From Fulvia fulva (lineage: Eukaryota; Ascomycota; Dothideomycetes; Mycosphaerellales; Mycosphaerellaceae), in contig NC_063020.1 in NCBI RefSeq assembly GCF_020509005.1, positions 1,178,001 through 1,242,000 of the forward strand: 64,000 nt of DNA, written 5' to 3'. The notes beneath the pieces were generated by a model that saw only the letters and a program-made list of their open reading frames with translations, was not told the DNA's origin and did not search any database. The translations under genes and the position numbers were made by a program. Positions 24,412 through 37,137 of this stretch are shown here, one piece after another; positions within the stretch are counted from its first letter, which is position 1; every line of letters starts with the position of its first letter.

Positions 24412-24595
24412 TATAAGGGGGCGCGTACTATAGGGATCGAACGAGATAGTTGTTGTTCTATAAAGCTACGAAAGAGGAGCGCGAGGCGCGGCGAAGTTAT
24501 AAAGTAAAGCTAAGCCGCGCTAACCTAATACGGAAGGTCCGCGGTTTAGCCGGGCCGACGTAGCTATAGTAAGGGGTCACGGGCTACCCGTAATA
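24412..24595 (-). repeat. Gypsy-2 3' LTR
   Basis: 184 bases from tataaggg to cccgtaata. Pairs with 31433-31616. The terminal TA and TA correspond to TG...CA after RIP. Confidence 0.92.
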
Positions 24596-27500
24596 GTACC
24601 CCCCCTCCTAAAATACGCCTTAGTCCTCTAAGCGTTATACACCTTATAAGGCCACTTACCTATCGAGCTCTATAATCGCGCGAACGCCTAATTATCCTCT
24701 AGTGCCCTGTCGTTATCCGATAACATCGTATTCGCTCTATTAAGACTATCCTCGACCGGCTTCCTTCGAGAAACATATTACCTAGTTAGCTAGCTTACCC
24801 TAGACCTAAGTCTATCTTCGGCTAGTACTCGCGTATAATCCTTATAACTAAAGTTAGGTATTATTATAGGCTCTATAGGCTCTACTCGAGTATCGAATAT
24901 ATATAGAGTAGATTCTATTAGAGGTAAGGCTCGAGGCGACTTATTTATAACGGTGTCTTTCGGAATGTCGTATTAAGCCCGAGTACCTTAGTAGCTAGTA
25001 GGGACTAGTTAGATAGAGCTACGAAGCCTATAGGCGTAGACAACTCCGGCCGGTTATAGTAAAAGTCTATAATAGCGGCGGCTACGTATTTAAGGATGTC
25101 CTCTATAGGTTACTAGGTCTTACTATCCTCCTCGTTCTAATATCTAGCCTATTTCACCTTATACTATATATCTACCTTACGCTTATGCCCCTTCTTTACC
25201 TTGCCTACCCGCTTACGGGTGTATATATTAAGGATCTTTTCTACCTCGTATATATACGTAGGTGCTACTACTATATCGGCTACTATATTAGCCTCGGTAG
25301 TGTTAGGTTCGATAGTTATCGGTAGTAGCGGCACTAGATACTACCCTTTAAGTAGTAGGAAATCGGGGTGGTCGGCTCGTTATAGTAGTAAGGTATAGAA
25401 GTAGTTATTAAGTCCTACTAGAGCGTCTAATAGTTTCAGTCGATAAGAGAGTCTAGCCGGCATAACTTCCGTAATCTAGTAAGGGCCGGCATATCTCCTG
25501 TCTAGCTTCTTATATAGTCGAGTCGTACGGATGTTCTTAGTACTAAGATATACCTAATTACCTACCTTATAGTCTAGAGGAATACTTTGGTAGCGGTTTA
25601 CTACTTCTACTTAGAGAGCTTATAACATTCGTATATTCTCTTAAAGGTGCTTATAAAGCTCGCAAATTCGACGTATAAAGGTTTCTACTAATCGCGTATC
25701 TAGTCGCTAGAGAGTAGTTAGTCCTCCCTCCTTTCTAGCGTTCAGGTCAACTCGCTCTATAAACTTAGGGTTATAGCCTAAGGTAGCGTAGAACGGCGAC
25801 ATACTAGTAGTCTTAGACAGGTGATTATTAATCGCGAACTAAGTAAGGTATAGCTATTCTACCTAGTTATTCTATACCTTATTAGTGAATATACGAAGAT
25901 ACTATTCTATCGCCTAGTTAGTACGTTCTGACTATCTATTAGTTTCTAGGTAATACGAAGAACTTAGCTTACGATTTATACGGAGTATCTTATAGAGTTT
26001 CTTCTAGAAGGTAGTAACCTACTACTTGCTACGGTCTAATATAATAGTGTTAGGAAACCCGCGCCGACCGAACATATATTTAAGGAAAAGCCTTACCGTA
26101 TTCTATACTATTATCGCGCTAATAGGGATCAGCTCGACTTCCTTAGTAAGCCTATTAGTAACGGTTATAATATTATTATAGACTATAATGTTAAGAGTAC
26201 TATCTAGGAGTCCGATAACGAAGTCGACTATAATGTGTTTCTAAGGCCGATCTAGAATAGGAAGTAGCTATAATAATCCTAGTAGCTAGGAGTATAGAGA
26301 TTTTGTTATACGGTAGGTACGGTAATTCGCGGTGTATCTACGTACGGATCTCGCTAATCTAGGCTAGTAGAATTCACGTACTACGAGTTTATAAGTACGA
26401 GCTCGTCCTAGATAGCCTACTACTAGAGCGTTATAGTTTATCTTGATTATCTTAGTCTATAAGGCTTGGTCATTTAGTACCTATAAGCTCTAGCCGTCGT
26501 ATTAATTTCGAATATATAGTAGGCCGCTATCTACTTTATAGTATACTAGGTAAATCTTCGCTCTCTATAGTAGTATAGGAGTACGGTCTTTCTATAGGTC
26601 CTTAATCGCGGTCTTAAGCTCGTTATCGGTTACGTACGCCGTCGATATTCGATACTCGAGTTCGGCTTCCCGCTAACTTTTACGCGTCGCCGGTTGTTTA
26701 GTAGGCGTATCTCGTTCTATAGGTATAAACTCTTTAGCTTTAGGGTTTAGCTATACTAGTTCCTCTTCTTCCGGCGTATCTTCTACTATTACCTATAGTA
26801 AGGCGATCTTAAGGAATCGCTTAGGAGGTAGTAATGTCTAATGCTAATACTAGTTCCGAGGGTCGTCTACCCCTTACGGAAGGTCCTAGCTACGTCTCGT
26901 TAGGCTATCTAGCTTTATACCTTAAAGTCCTAGACGGTATATTATCTTGAAGTTAAACTATAACAAGAACTTAGCCTAACGCGCTTGTCGCCGATTTAGC
27001 TACTTTGTCTTTATAAAGTATTCTAGGTTCTTATAGTCGGTATAAATCTTGACTAGCTTTAAGTCCTTATTATCTACGTCGTAGGCGAGCTCGGGTCTCT
27101 ATTCCTTAAAAGCCTTGATACTAGCTAATAGTTCCTTATTATAGATTTCATAATTATACTCCTATAGACTTAACTTCTTCGAGTAGAAGGCTATAGGATA
27201 TAGTATACTATTCTCGTTATACTACGAAAGTACGCCGGCGTTTATAAAATCTAAAGAATCTATCTCTACTACTATTTCCCTACCTAGTACGTAATGTACG
27301 AGCATACCGGCTTTACTAAACGCAACTTTCAAATTGTCAAAGGCTCGTTAGCAATCTAGTGACTATTAAATCCTTCTGTTCTTATAATTGCTTAGTCCGT
27401 CCGACTTAGTCAGGTTTATAAGAGGAGTAGCTATACGTAAAAATGCTTCGATGAACCGCCTATAGAAGTTAGCAAATCTAAGGAAGGCCTAGATATCCTT

Positions 27501-29250
27501 TAGGTTCTTAGGAGCTTCCTATGTCTAAATACATTCGAGTTTCTCGGGGTCTATCTCGATGCCGTTAGGGGTTATAATTAGCCTAAGATACCTCACCTTC
27601 TATTAGTAGAATTCGCTTTTGTCGATGTCTACTATAAGTTCTATATCGCGTAGCTTAGTAAGAACCTTCCGTACGTGTTTAATATGCTCCTCTAAGGTGT
27701 TACTAAAGATAAGTACGTCATCTAGGTAGGCTAATACAAAGTCGTCTAGGTGTTCTTATAAGACCTTATTAATATATAATTAGAACGATACTAGTCCGTT
27801 ATATAAGCCGAATAGCAACACTAGACACTCGTAGATGCCGTATCGTATCGCAAACGCCGTTAACTACTCGTGCCCTTTAGTTATCCGTAACTTATTAAAG
27901 GCTACTATAATGTCTAGCTTCGTAAAGTACTTCTTACCGTATATACGGTTAAGCGTCTCTTATATTAAGGGAATCGGATACCGGTTCTTAATAGTGATCG
28001 TATTCAATCCTCTATAGTCGATATAAATACGTAGCCTACCTCTAGGCTTACGTACTACTAGTACTAGTATAGGAGACTAGCTCGTCTTTTGCCCTTCTTT
28101 CCGTACCTTCCCTTTAGATATTTACTCGTCTAGCTATTTCTTAACTACCTCGTTCTCCTTCTTAGCTAGGCCGTAGGGCTTGCGGTATAGTAGCTCTTAT
28201 AGACTATTAGGCTTAATATAAATCTTATGATCTACGCCTAGTCGGTAAGGTAGGAGTCCTTTATAATCCTTAGCTAAGAAAGCGTCCGTAATATCGTAGT
28301 ATATCGGCGGCAACTTCTCCTTCGGGTTATAATTAAACTACTTGTTTAAGAATTGGTCTAGATTATTAGTAGCTATTACACTTAGCTTAAGCTCTCCGCC
28401 GTCCCTCTCACGCCTAGTAGGTATAATATAGAAGTACTTAGCCCTAGGCCGGTACGCGTATATCTCCTACGCGCGTTAAGAAACGCCCTAGTAGTCTACT
28501 TCTTCATCGTCTATATCTTCTAGGTCATATAATAAGACGTTCAGCTCTGCCCCTCCTACTATAAAGCTCGCTACTTCTCTAGTAAAGGGCTCTAGTCCGT
28601 ACCGTACTAGTATCTACTTCTTCTTCTCGCGGTAGTTTAGGGATTATACTATTATCGATGTCTTATTCTATAGATAGTGACCAAAGTAGTAATCCGATCT
28701 GAATGCTACCTCGCCTGTCTCCTAGAAGATATTTAGGTTATACGCTATAAGCTACGGTAGGCTAAAGACGATGTCGTATTCGAGGTCGGTAACGTAGTAT
28801 AATATTTACTCGTAATAATCGCCGATAACTACGTTTATAAGGGCCGCGTATATAATCTGCCGCGTAGTGGCCGTTCTATCTCCTAGTATTAGTCGTCGGC
28901 TTTGCGTCAAAGGGATTAGGGGTATTGTATATTTACGTATAAATTTCTAGTTAAGAAAGAGGAAGGTAGAAGCAGAATCTATAAGGCCTCGAGCCTTTCT
29001 ATATTATATCATTACGGGTAATACTATATAAGGGTATATAGCTAGCTATTACTTATCTAGTACGTATACCGATATCTTAAGCTCCTTACTATAGTCTATT
29101 ACTATCTCTTATATTCCGTGTCTCTTAATCTTATACTCTTTCTGTCCTAGGAAGTTCGGGTAACCGCTATCTACTACGCTTAGGTAGCGGTCGTACTATT
29201 TCCCTACTACGGATCGGCGGCTAGAGAACTAAGGTTTACGTTCGGATTTA
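24596..29250 (-). pseudogene. Gypsy-2 pol: protease, RT, RNase H, integrase, chromodomain
   Basis: Right to left: protease (about 29000-28800, GLIDSASTFLFLN); RT (about 28100-27100) with [25 protein letters not shown] and an intact YLDDVLIF near 27746-27707; RNase H (about 27050-26900); integrase (about 26400-25900, VDFVIGLL, TVTNRLTKE, IILDRS); and a chromodomain at about 25180-25040 (RKVDI, YKVK, NEEDSKT, PIEDILKYVAAAIIDF). Chromodomains of such elements can bind methylated histone H3 and direct integration to heterochromatin. Multiple in-frame TAG/TAA codons (for example two Trp codons of the chromodomain) show it is inactive. Nothing is recognised between 24596 and about 25000 except the pol tail. 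Confidence 0.9.
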
Positions 29251-31300
29251 GCGTAGTATTACGTAGACGCGGTAGGCGATAGTCGCTATCGTACCTATAT
29301 ATTAGGTATTTAGGGTTAGTCGATACGTAAGAACCTATACGGTAGCGATAGTACTTACCCTACTTTTTAAGGTCTTCGCGCTACTTACGGTTAAGCGTAG
29401 GTAGGTTCTATAGATATATCGGCAGATCCTCCTTCTTCTTAGTACTAGCGTACTATAGTAGGCGCTATACTAAGGCACCTACTATACCGGTAGCGGTACT
29501 AGTAACTACGTTACCGTTATTCTAGTTATTCTAGCCGCTATTACCGTTCGAGTTACTATTACTACGGGGGCGCTCCTTCTACTAGTATAGTCGATCTGTC
29601 TCGTAGAAGCTCTTGTCTAGTACGGTATATTCCTCGATAACGTCTTATATACTATCTAGGCGGCGGTCGACTTCGTGGTCGCCGAAGGTCTTAATAAAGT
29701 ACTTACGGTTTAGTCGGTTACGGAACAGTATAAGCTCGGTCTTATCGGTCTATAACATCTAGGCGCGCAACTTCGAGTAGCGGGTATAGAAGGCTATAAA
29801 GGTTTCGCCTTGTTCTTACTTATAGGTAGTAATATTAACTATAGCCTTAGTTCCTTTATTACGTATAATATATTAGCGTGTTATCTAATCTAATAACTCT
29901 TCTCTAGTCTTAAACTCGTTAAAGGACTACTGTCTAGGTATAGGGATCCTCGGCTTAATACTTCGCTAAGGATTACCTTACGTCTACCTATATACGAAGC
30001 GTAGACTATCTACCTTAGTACGGAAGGTTACTATAGTTAGCTTTAGGAGAACACTACTATACTAGCTATTAAACTTAGGGTCGTTATCGTTCTTGAAGTG
30101 CTTAGGGTTAGGCACACCCTTACCGATCTCTATACCGCGAGTAAGGGTACGGTTAATAGTAAAGAGACGTTCTAGAAGGTTAACTAGTAGTGTCTAGGTA
30201 CGGGTATTACGTACTCTCGAGTCACGACTATTATTATTAGGTCCTAGTTGCGGACGGTCGTTATTACGTCCTCGGCTATTTTACTACGGTTATCGTCGTC
30301 TCTATCATTATTACTACTACCGCCATCTCTACTAGTAGCTTCGCGATACCTACGTAATAGCTACTCGAGTAAGGTCTCGCGTAGGCGGGAACGAGAGGGT
30401 CGGCGGCCTAAGCGGCCTCTACCTCCGTTCTATATAGTGTCTCCTACCTTAAGCCGAGCCTTTAGGTTATCGACTTCTTGTTATAGGGCCTAGTTCTTCG
30501 CCTTAGCATCTTGTGCCTTCTTCTTCTCCTTCTCGTAGATCTCGCTAAACTGCTTATATAGGTTATTAGCTTCCTTATATTTCTTCTCTAGCTCTTATAA
30601 CTTAGCTAGGTCGTAATCCTTCTTACTCTTAAGATCTACTACTATTTTTTATATAACAAGCTCTTTACTTCGTAGTATCTTGTAGATGCGGTCGTATTCG
30701 GTATATAGCGTAGTGTACTAGGTGTTCTAGAGGTCGTTAGCTCGCTCTATTATATCGAGTTGTCTGCCCTTAGTAATCGCCGTATTAACTACTTATAGTA
30801 CGAAGTCGTAGGTAGTCTTCGGGTGTTAGGATATAAGGGTCGTAAGGTTATCTAGGGTAACATTCTAGTATTCGGATACGAGAATGTGTTCTGCCTCGTC
30901 GAGTAATAGATACACCTCGTCTAGGTCGCCGCCTAGGTTCTCTTTAAGCTTAAACTCGAACAGTTCTATAAAGTTAATCTTACTACCTTCTCCTCGCTCG
31001 AAGGCCTTCTAGTAAGCTTTATTAATCTCTTATTATAGCGCGATACCGGTGTCTACTATAACCCGCCGGTTGTCGTCCTATGTCTAACTCTAAGGAAAAG
31101 AGGAGAGGTCGGGGAAAAGAGATATACGCTATTTACTTTTGCCCTTAGGCTTAGGTAGCGGTAGTATACCGCCGTTCGCTATTTATAAAGTCATATTATC
31201 TAGGTTCGGGGGAGGCGTAACGGTGTCTATATCCTAACTATCTACGAGCGCGCGACTACCTACTAATAATATCGCCGCGTTACGTTCTCTAGGTATCTAC
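29251..31300 (-). pseudogene. Gypsy-2 gag
   Basis: A CCHC knuckle remnant at about 29350-29300 reads YYRYRIGSYVSTNPKYL, where several Tyr replace Cys/His. To its right lies a long charged region up to about 31300 without a named domain, broken by stops; this is the expected place of the capsid part. The leader between about 31300 and 31432 shows nothing further. Confidence 0.72.
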
Positions 31301-31432
31301 GCGCTATACGCCTTACTGTGTTCTATATTCTAATACGACTCTACGCGTTCTCGAGTTTTACGGTTCTGTCTATTCCTATTATTACGCGTCCCTTACCTAG
31401 ATCCGCGATCTAGGTAGGGTAGTAGAATAAAC

Positions 31433-31616
31433 TATAAGGGCGCGCGTACTATAGGGTCCGAACGAGATAGTTATTATTCTACAAAGCTACGAAAGAGGAG
31501 CGCGAGGCGCGGCGAAGTTATAAAGTAAAGCTAAGCCGCGCTAATCTAATACGGAAGGTCCGCGGTTCAGCCGGGCCGACGTAGCTATAGTAAGGGGTTA
31601 CGGGCTACCCGTAACA
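31433..31616 (-). repeat. Gypsy-2 5' LTR
   Basis: 184 bases from tataaggg to cccgtaaca, followed by the duplication cgacc (31617-31621). Confidence 0.92.
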
Positions 31617-31621
31617 CGACC

Positions 31622-32484
31622 GTTAGTTATTACTAGTACGGTATCGCGTATCTATTCGAGGTAACGCTTAGTAAGCTTTTATAGTAATATTTTGTTACGC
31701 TTCTACTCGTTATATAGAGAAGCACCGTAGGACAGAGCCTACTTCTACTAAATAGTAAGTAGGAAGTGTCTACTAAGGTCGCCGTACTCGGCGTAGTTAT
31801 ACTTAAGTATCTTAGTCTATAAAACTAACTAGTCTAAGTACTAGCTATCGATTCTACGTACGCTAGCCTTCTAAAGCCTAGATAGCTTAAGCGTAAGCTA
31901 CCGCTTACGTAGTATATCGTCTAGACTATACTAATCCTTAAGAGCCTAGTATTTCGCTCTAAGGGTGTTCTAGCCGTATATTAGCTCTTACCCTAGCTCT
32001 ATTGTCGTACGGATAAGGTAGGTAATAAGCTTTAATCGCGTAGTAGTAAAGATATTATATATCCGTTACCTTCGGTCTACGTCTATTTATCGTAGCTTAA
32101 TAAGGTCTCTTAATATAGCGTCTCCTACCGTATACGCTTATTAGATTTCCTTAAACGTTAAGTAAGTAGGCTCTATTAGCTCGTTACTTAGTTAGTAAGG
32201 ATCTATATACTTCTAGATATTTAAAGACTCTACGTAGAGCTCTAGCTAACGGTTAAACTTATCCTATTAATTATAGCTCTTTAGAACTACGGTACTCTAA
32301 GGTAGGGCACCGGTAGTTACCGGGGTCTCGGTAGTAGCTATAACTACAAAATAGGTTATAGGCTAGTAAAAGTTCTACGCGGGTTTACTAGGCCTAGGGG
32401 ATACTACTATACTAGTTATAGTAGTAGTGCTATAACTATACAAACTCTACTTTAGGGCTTCCTTATCGTAGCGAATGTTAGTAA
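31622..32484 (-). pseudogene. Copia-1 gag N-terminal part
   Basis: The segment continues the Copia-1 coding frame beyond Gypsy-2 and lies just inside the 5' LTR, where gag begins. It is AT-rich and stop-ridden with no sharp motif; the assignment rests on position and on the target-site duplication. The start codon is not determined. Confidence 0.6.
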
Positions 32485-32504
32485 GCGCTAACCGGGCTTA
32501 TAAC
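32485..32504 (-). promoter_or_regulatory. Possible Copia-1 primer-binding site
   Basis: gcgctaaccgggcttataac abuts the 5' LTR by one base. It resembles the plus strand of a tRNA anticodon arm (stem, then CT-TAT-AA or, before RIP, CT-CAT-AA), as in Copia elements that prime from a tRNA half molecule. Met (CAT) or Ile (TAT) would fit; this is an inference. Confidence 0.4.
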
Positions 32505-32505
32505 T

Positions 32506-32573
32506 ATTACGTTAGAAGTGTAGGAAGTTATTATACGGGCATATATAGGGTGTTTTAAAAGTAGGTCATATAT
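32506..32573 (-). repeat. Copia-1 5' LTR, left piece
   Basis: Matches the first 68 bases of the 207-bp LTR, then is interrupted by Copia-2. The rest is 49523-49668. Confidence 0.85.
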
Positions 32574-32805
32574 TAAAAAGGTATAGGTAGATAGTAGCGG
32601 AGTGGAGTAAGAGATCAATCTTTAACTAACTAATAGTACGAGTATATAGCAATATATTAGGAACTAATATGTTGATTGTGTTAGATGTCTATCTAAGCTA
32701 AAGGGGAGAGAAGGTATCTCCCTATAAGCTAAGTTATCGTAGATACCTTAGGCTACTAGATCACTTCCTAATTGTTAACTCTCTTTGAGATGCTACATCT
32801 TAACA
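32574..32805 (-). repeat. Copia-2 3' LTR
   Basis: 232 bases ending acatcttaaca on the plus strand; on the element strand the LTR starts TGTTAAGATG. A purine-rich AGTAGGAG precedes it on that strand and may be the polypurine tract. Confidence 0.85.
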
Positions 32806-33239
32806 CTCCTACTTATCTCGTATAGGAGGTTATAGTCTACTCACTTCCTGTCAATAGTACTTGGACCTTTTTATAATAGGTTTAGCTAGCTTATAAACCT
32901 CTAGAAGTATAGACTAGTCTTTGGTTTTATAAACCCGTCTATAACTATCTCAGAGGTTAGGGTGTACTTAATAGTAATAAGCCTCCTCTACTAAAGTTTC
33001 CTAATAGCGTTATAGGTAATGTTAATGTGCTTCGACTTGTTATAAACATGTGTATCTTTTACTAGGGTGAGGGCAGCTTAATTGTCACCTCTTAATTAGA
33101 CTAGTCTCAAATTTGATACAGTCTCCTAGTTTCTAGTGATTCTTGGTTAATAGGAACAGTCTCCTACTAACTCTAGACAATCTATTTCTCTTAGTAGTGA
33201 AGCTAGGAATTAGGACTACTTTATATATATATTTATAGC

Positions 33240-36200
33240 TATATATTTAGCCTCTATTGTAGATGTTGCTACACACTTTTGCTTCTTACTCATCTAAGAA
33301 ACTAGTGCCCTATAGAGAAAGAAGACATACCTAAGGATTGAGACTCTGTCTACTTTGTCTATTATATAATCAGAATCACAGTATCTAATAAGGTGTCCTT
33401 TTCTAGACTTTAAGAACTGAAGTCCTAGATCAGGGTATGATCTTAGGTACCTAGTGATCTTCTTCAAAGCCTTTATATAGTAGGTGGATAGGTCACTCAT
33501 AAATGAGCTTATCCTTCCTAGGGCAAAAGCAATGTCTAGCCTTATGATTGTTGCTAGCTATATCTAAGTACTATTGATACTCTAGTACTCTGCCTTGTCA
33601 CACCTCTTATCTATATAGCTTGAAGGTTTGAGGGCCTTATAGCTGTCTATAGGTAAGTGTGTAGGTGCTGCCTTCTTATAGTTCATTCCTATCTTAGCTA
33701 GGCTGTCCCTAATAAAGTGTCCTTAGTCAAGTTTTAGGATTCCTCTCTTCCTATCCCTTATAACTCTTATGCTAAGGATCTTTTCAGGTTCACCTAGATC
33801 TTTAATCTTAAAGATCTTGCCAAGTTCTCTTTTGAACTAGAGAACATCTGTCAACTTTAGTATAGTAATTAGAATGTTATCTATATATATAAGGATTATG
33901 ATCTCCCTCTTCTTATAGATAAGTAGGCATAGATCCACTTCTAACTATATAAATCCAATCTCTCTAAGCTTTGACACACAGAGTTGATTCCAATCTCTAG
34001 CTACTTACTTAAGTCTATATAAGCTTTTAAGGATTTTGAACACTATGTTTAGTAGAAGCTCAACTCCTAGTAGTAGTAATATAAAGATGTCTTTATAGAG
34101 GGTGCTTTCTATAAATACATTGTTCATATCTACTTAGTGAAGATGAAGATCCTTCTTAGACATAATAGCTATAAACACCCTAAGGGTGTCCTGTCTTACT
34201 ATAGGTATAAATATCTCTATAAAGTCAACACCAAACTTCTATAAGAAGCCCCTTACAACTAGTCTAGCCTTGAACTTTTTAATAGCTCTACTAATACTTC
34301 TCTTAATATCAAAGACCTATCTTAATATAACTAGATTTGCTCCTTTTGGTAGAACAGAATTTTCCTAGATATTATTACTCTATAGAGCATCTAGTTCCTT
34401 TTGGATTGCTTCCTTCTAAAGATGTCCCCATTTCTTGTTATTTATAGCATCCTTATAGGATTTTGGAATTAGGACCTCTTGCTTATATAAAATAGCTTCT
34501 ATAGTTACTATAAAGGCCATTTCCTTAACTTCTTCTAGGAATTCGCTATCCTATAGTATTGAACTGTCTACTAATTGCATAGCTACAAAGAAAGCTTAGT
34601 AAAAAGCAGTAAGGTTCTCTAAGAGGTCTATTACTTCTCCTACTTTAGTGGTTAGTTCGGGCTTAGGGACTATAGATTTTAGGGCTTTCTGTTTCATGTT
34701 ATAGCCCTCAACATTATAGTCAGCCTTTCTCTTCCTAAGGGATGATTTAGGGACCGTCACTTATGACCTAGTAACGTCTATTTCCTAGGGATCTAGGGAG
34801 CTTCTCTTAATTAGCTGATCGATTTTCTGAAATTCCCCTGCGTTCTCCGGAGGTTAGGGAAGTTATATAAACAGCTTTCTCGGCTAAGCGACTTTAGGGC
34901 TCTCAATTGGCTAATCTATTTCGGGGGTGCTCTAATAGACGCCTGAATAGTAGGTAGATTGTCCTAAGGATACGTTCTTCCTCGGCCTTCCTAAGGGCTT
35001 CCTAGCTAGTATACTACTCAGTAGATTTAATATTAGAACATTGAGACCTGTATCACCTCTAGGCTAGTCCTTAAAGAAGTCTATATACATATATTGTTTA
35101 ACAGCTCTTATGTCTAGTTCCTAAAAGAGCTAGGCTTTAGCTATGTTTTTAATATACCTAATAAACACTGCTTCTTTACCCCTATTTATTAGCTTGTTAC
35201 TTCTTGCCTATTAAGGTTAGGATCTTATGTCTATATAGACAATAGCTTTGTATCCCTAAACTCTCAAATAGTTAATAGTCGGTTTGATACTATGAAAAGC
35301 CTCATCTAGTGAAACCTTAAACCTATCGTAATCTAGGCTATTTAGTAGTTTGTTCCTTATATAAGTTTGGGCCTCTAGTACTTTAGGCCAAAATTTAACC
35401 GGAATTTTAGCCTCTTTAAGCATTGCCCTTATAGAGTCCTCTAAGGTTTGTATTGACCTCTTAACTAGTCCATTCTATAGAGAGTTGTATACCTTAGTCG
35501 GCTCGAGCCTAATCCCTAAATCCTTCTCCTACTCTTTTACTAATACAATCAGTTCTTTTGTATTATTAAGTCTTACTGCTTTTAGCTACGCTAATGATTT
35601 CCTCTCTACTTTGATCTTCTAGTTCTAGAGAGCAACTGGAGCATCTTCTCTTTTCCTAAGAGGAAAGGTCTACTTCTTCCTAGAGAAGTTGTTAACAATC
35701 TTAAGCTAGTATTTGAATCCTAGTCTTAAGATTAGTAGTAGGCCATATATATTAATAGATATAAGGGTAAGTCTTTTAGGTCTTCTCTCTATAACTTTGC
35801 CTTTATACTTCTTTATCTTTGCTATTAAACATACTCTGTACTAGTGAAAGCCATCCTTAGGGATAGGAATAGGTTCTTTTAAGTCTATTACCTTATAACG
35901 ATTCTAGAGCAAATTCTTCCTAAAGTGTACAAATCTTCTATACTAAAGCTCCTACTGCTTTAGGTCGGTCTCTAATTAAGCAGTCATAAAGGCATTCTCT
36001 ATTAGTAGTATATATAATGAGTAATATGCCCGTTCTTATAGGAGAGGAGAAATCTTATTAATGAATAGAACCCCCCTAAGGAGCTTTGTCTAGACAATAG
36101 TCTCACTAGAGGGGGAAATAAGAGAAAATAATAGAGGTTGTATACTAAACTACTTACTAAACTAGTTCTATAAAACCAGGTTCACTCCTAGCTTAGGTAT

Positions 36201-36933
36201 AAGTAGGATATCTTCTAAAACAACTTTTCTACTAGCTCTCCTACTCATCTCTACATTCCTAATATAAGTGGCCAATAAAAACCCACCTCCTACTTTGATC
36301 TATTTCTTCCTTATTAAGGGAGTTATAGATCTAAAGAGGTAGCTTTAGTTAGTTATATAGGATGAAGTATAGGAGTTAAGTAACTACTCTAACGAGGGGA
36401 ACTTGCCTTAGACTTCTACAGTTAAGTAAGCCACTTTATTATACCCATTATTATCAGACATTGTCTCTAGGGATAAGCTGTATAAGTCACGTGACTCTTA
36501 GGCGGAAAAACCTTTTCTAGTCTTCTTTGCTTTAGAGATATAAGACTAGGCCTAGTTCTTCTAGAGTAACAGTATGTTAGAGCTAAGTTTCTTCACTATT
36601 TTCTTAAGTTCTTCTATAGAGGACTTCTCTCTTAGTGTCCTCCTTCAAGTAGGTAGTAGAGTTCTCTTCTTCTTAATATGTGTTAAATTCTAGGAAGATA
36701 GTAGTTAGGAATAAGATCTAAGGACCTTTCTTGCCTTAGGTAGACTAGGGCAGTCCTTAATCAGATAATCCTTCTTATAGAGAAGGTAGGAGAGTAGTCT
36801 TACTAGACCTAAGGGCTTGACCTAGGTAGCTACTATACTATACTTAGCCTTAGAGGGATCTTACCTAGCTTCTTAAGCTTTAAGGATCTTTAAGGTCCTT
36901 TTATAATCTATCTTTAGCTAAGCTATAATAGTA
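33240..36933 (-). pseudogene. Copia-2 pol and gag C-terminal part
   Basis: Right to left: CCHC knuckle remnant (about 36800-36735, ending YLIKDCPSLPKARK); protease (about 36400-36310, NSYTSSYITN); integrase (about 35870-35380) with LTLISINIYGLL and VRLNNTKEL, where two catalytic Asp positions now read Asn; RT (about 34400-33600) with KARLVVRGFL, DFIEIFIPIVRQDTLRVFIA and IYIDNILI in place of YVDD; and RNase H (about 33550-33240) with KKITRYLRSYPDLGLQFLKS and IRYCDSDY. Asp-to-Asn follows from TG-to-TA changes. It is better conserved at protein level than Copia-1 but still stopped. Confidence 0.9.
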
Positions 36934-36948
36934 TCCCTAGCTATATAG
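36934..36948. repeat. LINE B2 target-site duplication (left copy)
   Basis: tccctagctatatag. The same sequence occurs at 42100-42114 (between B2 and A2) and 48068-48082 (after A2): three copies bracket two LINEs. Confidence 0.88.
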
Positions 36949-37137
36949 ATAGATATTTCATTAAGCTGTTGTAGTGCCCTTTGGCCTCTGTAGCTATGCT
37001 ATCTTGTTTTTGTATATATAGAGGGGAAACCGTGTTGGTGAAAACCCCTCCTCCTTCCCGCCTGTCTTTTCCTCCTCGTTGACGTCTTAATTTTCCCTTG
37101 TTAGGGGTACGCTAGTGTTATGGGCCTGCCCTAATGA

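Larger units (their letters stand above)
24412..31616 (-). mobile_element. Gypsy-2, chromodomain Ty3/Gypsy retrotransposon (chromovirus)
   Basis: 7205 bases, complete by structure: two 184-bp LTRs, a 5-bp duplication cgacc, gag on the right and pol on the left, all on the minus strand. It sits inside the gag gene of Copia-1. The two LTRs differ at roughly ten sites, mostly CA/TA or TG/TA, so most divergence is RIP and cannot be used as a simple clock. The C-terminal chromodomain places it with fungal chromoviruses. Confidence 0.93.

Noticed and set aside
25201..25398. Plus-strand 65-codon frame
   Set aside because: Antisense to the Gypsy-2 integrase-chromodomain linker.
30248..30493. Plus-strand 81-codon Ser/Arg-rich frame
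   Set aside because: Antisense to Gypsy-2 gag; low complexity without a domain.
36485..36496. agtcacgtgact palindrome in Copia-2
   Set aside because: In the protease-gag coding part, not in an LTR; kept apart from the LTR CACGTG boxes as likely chance.
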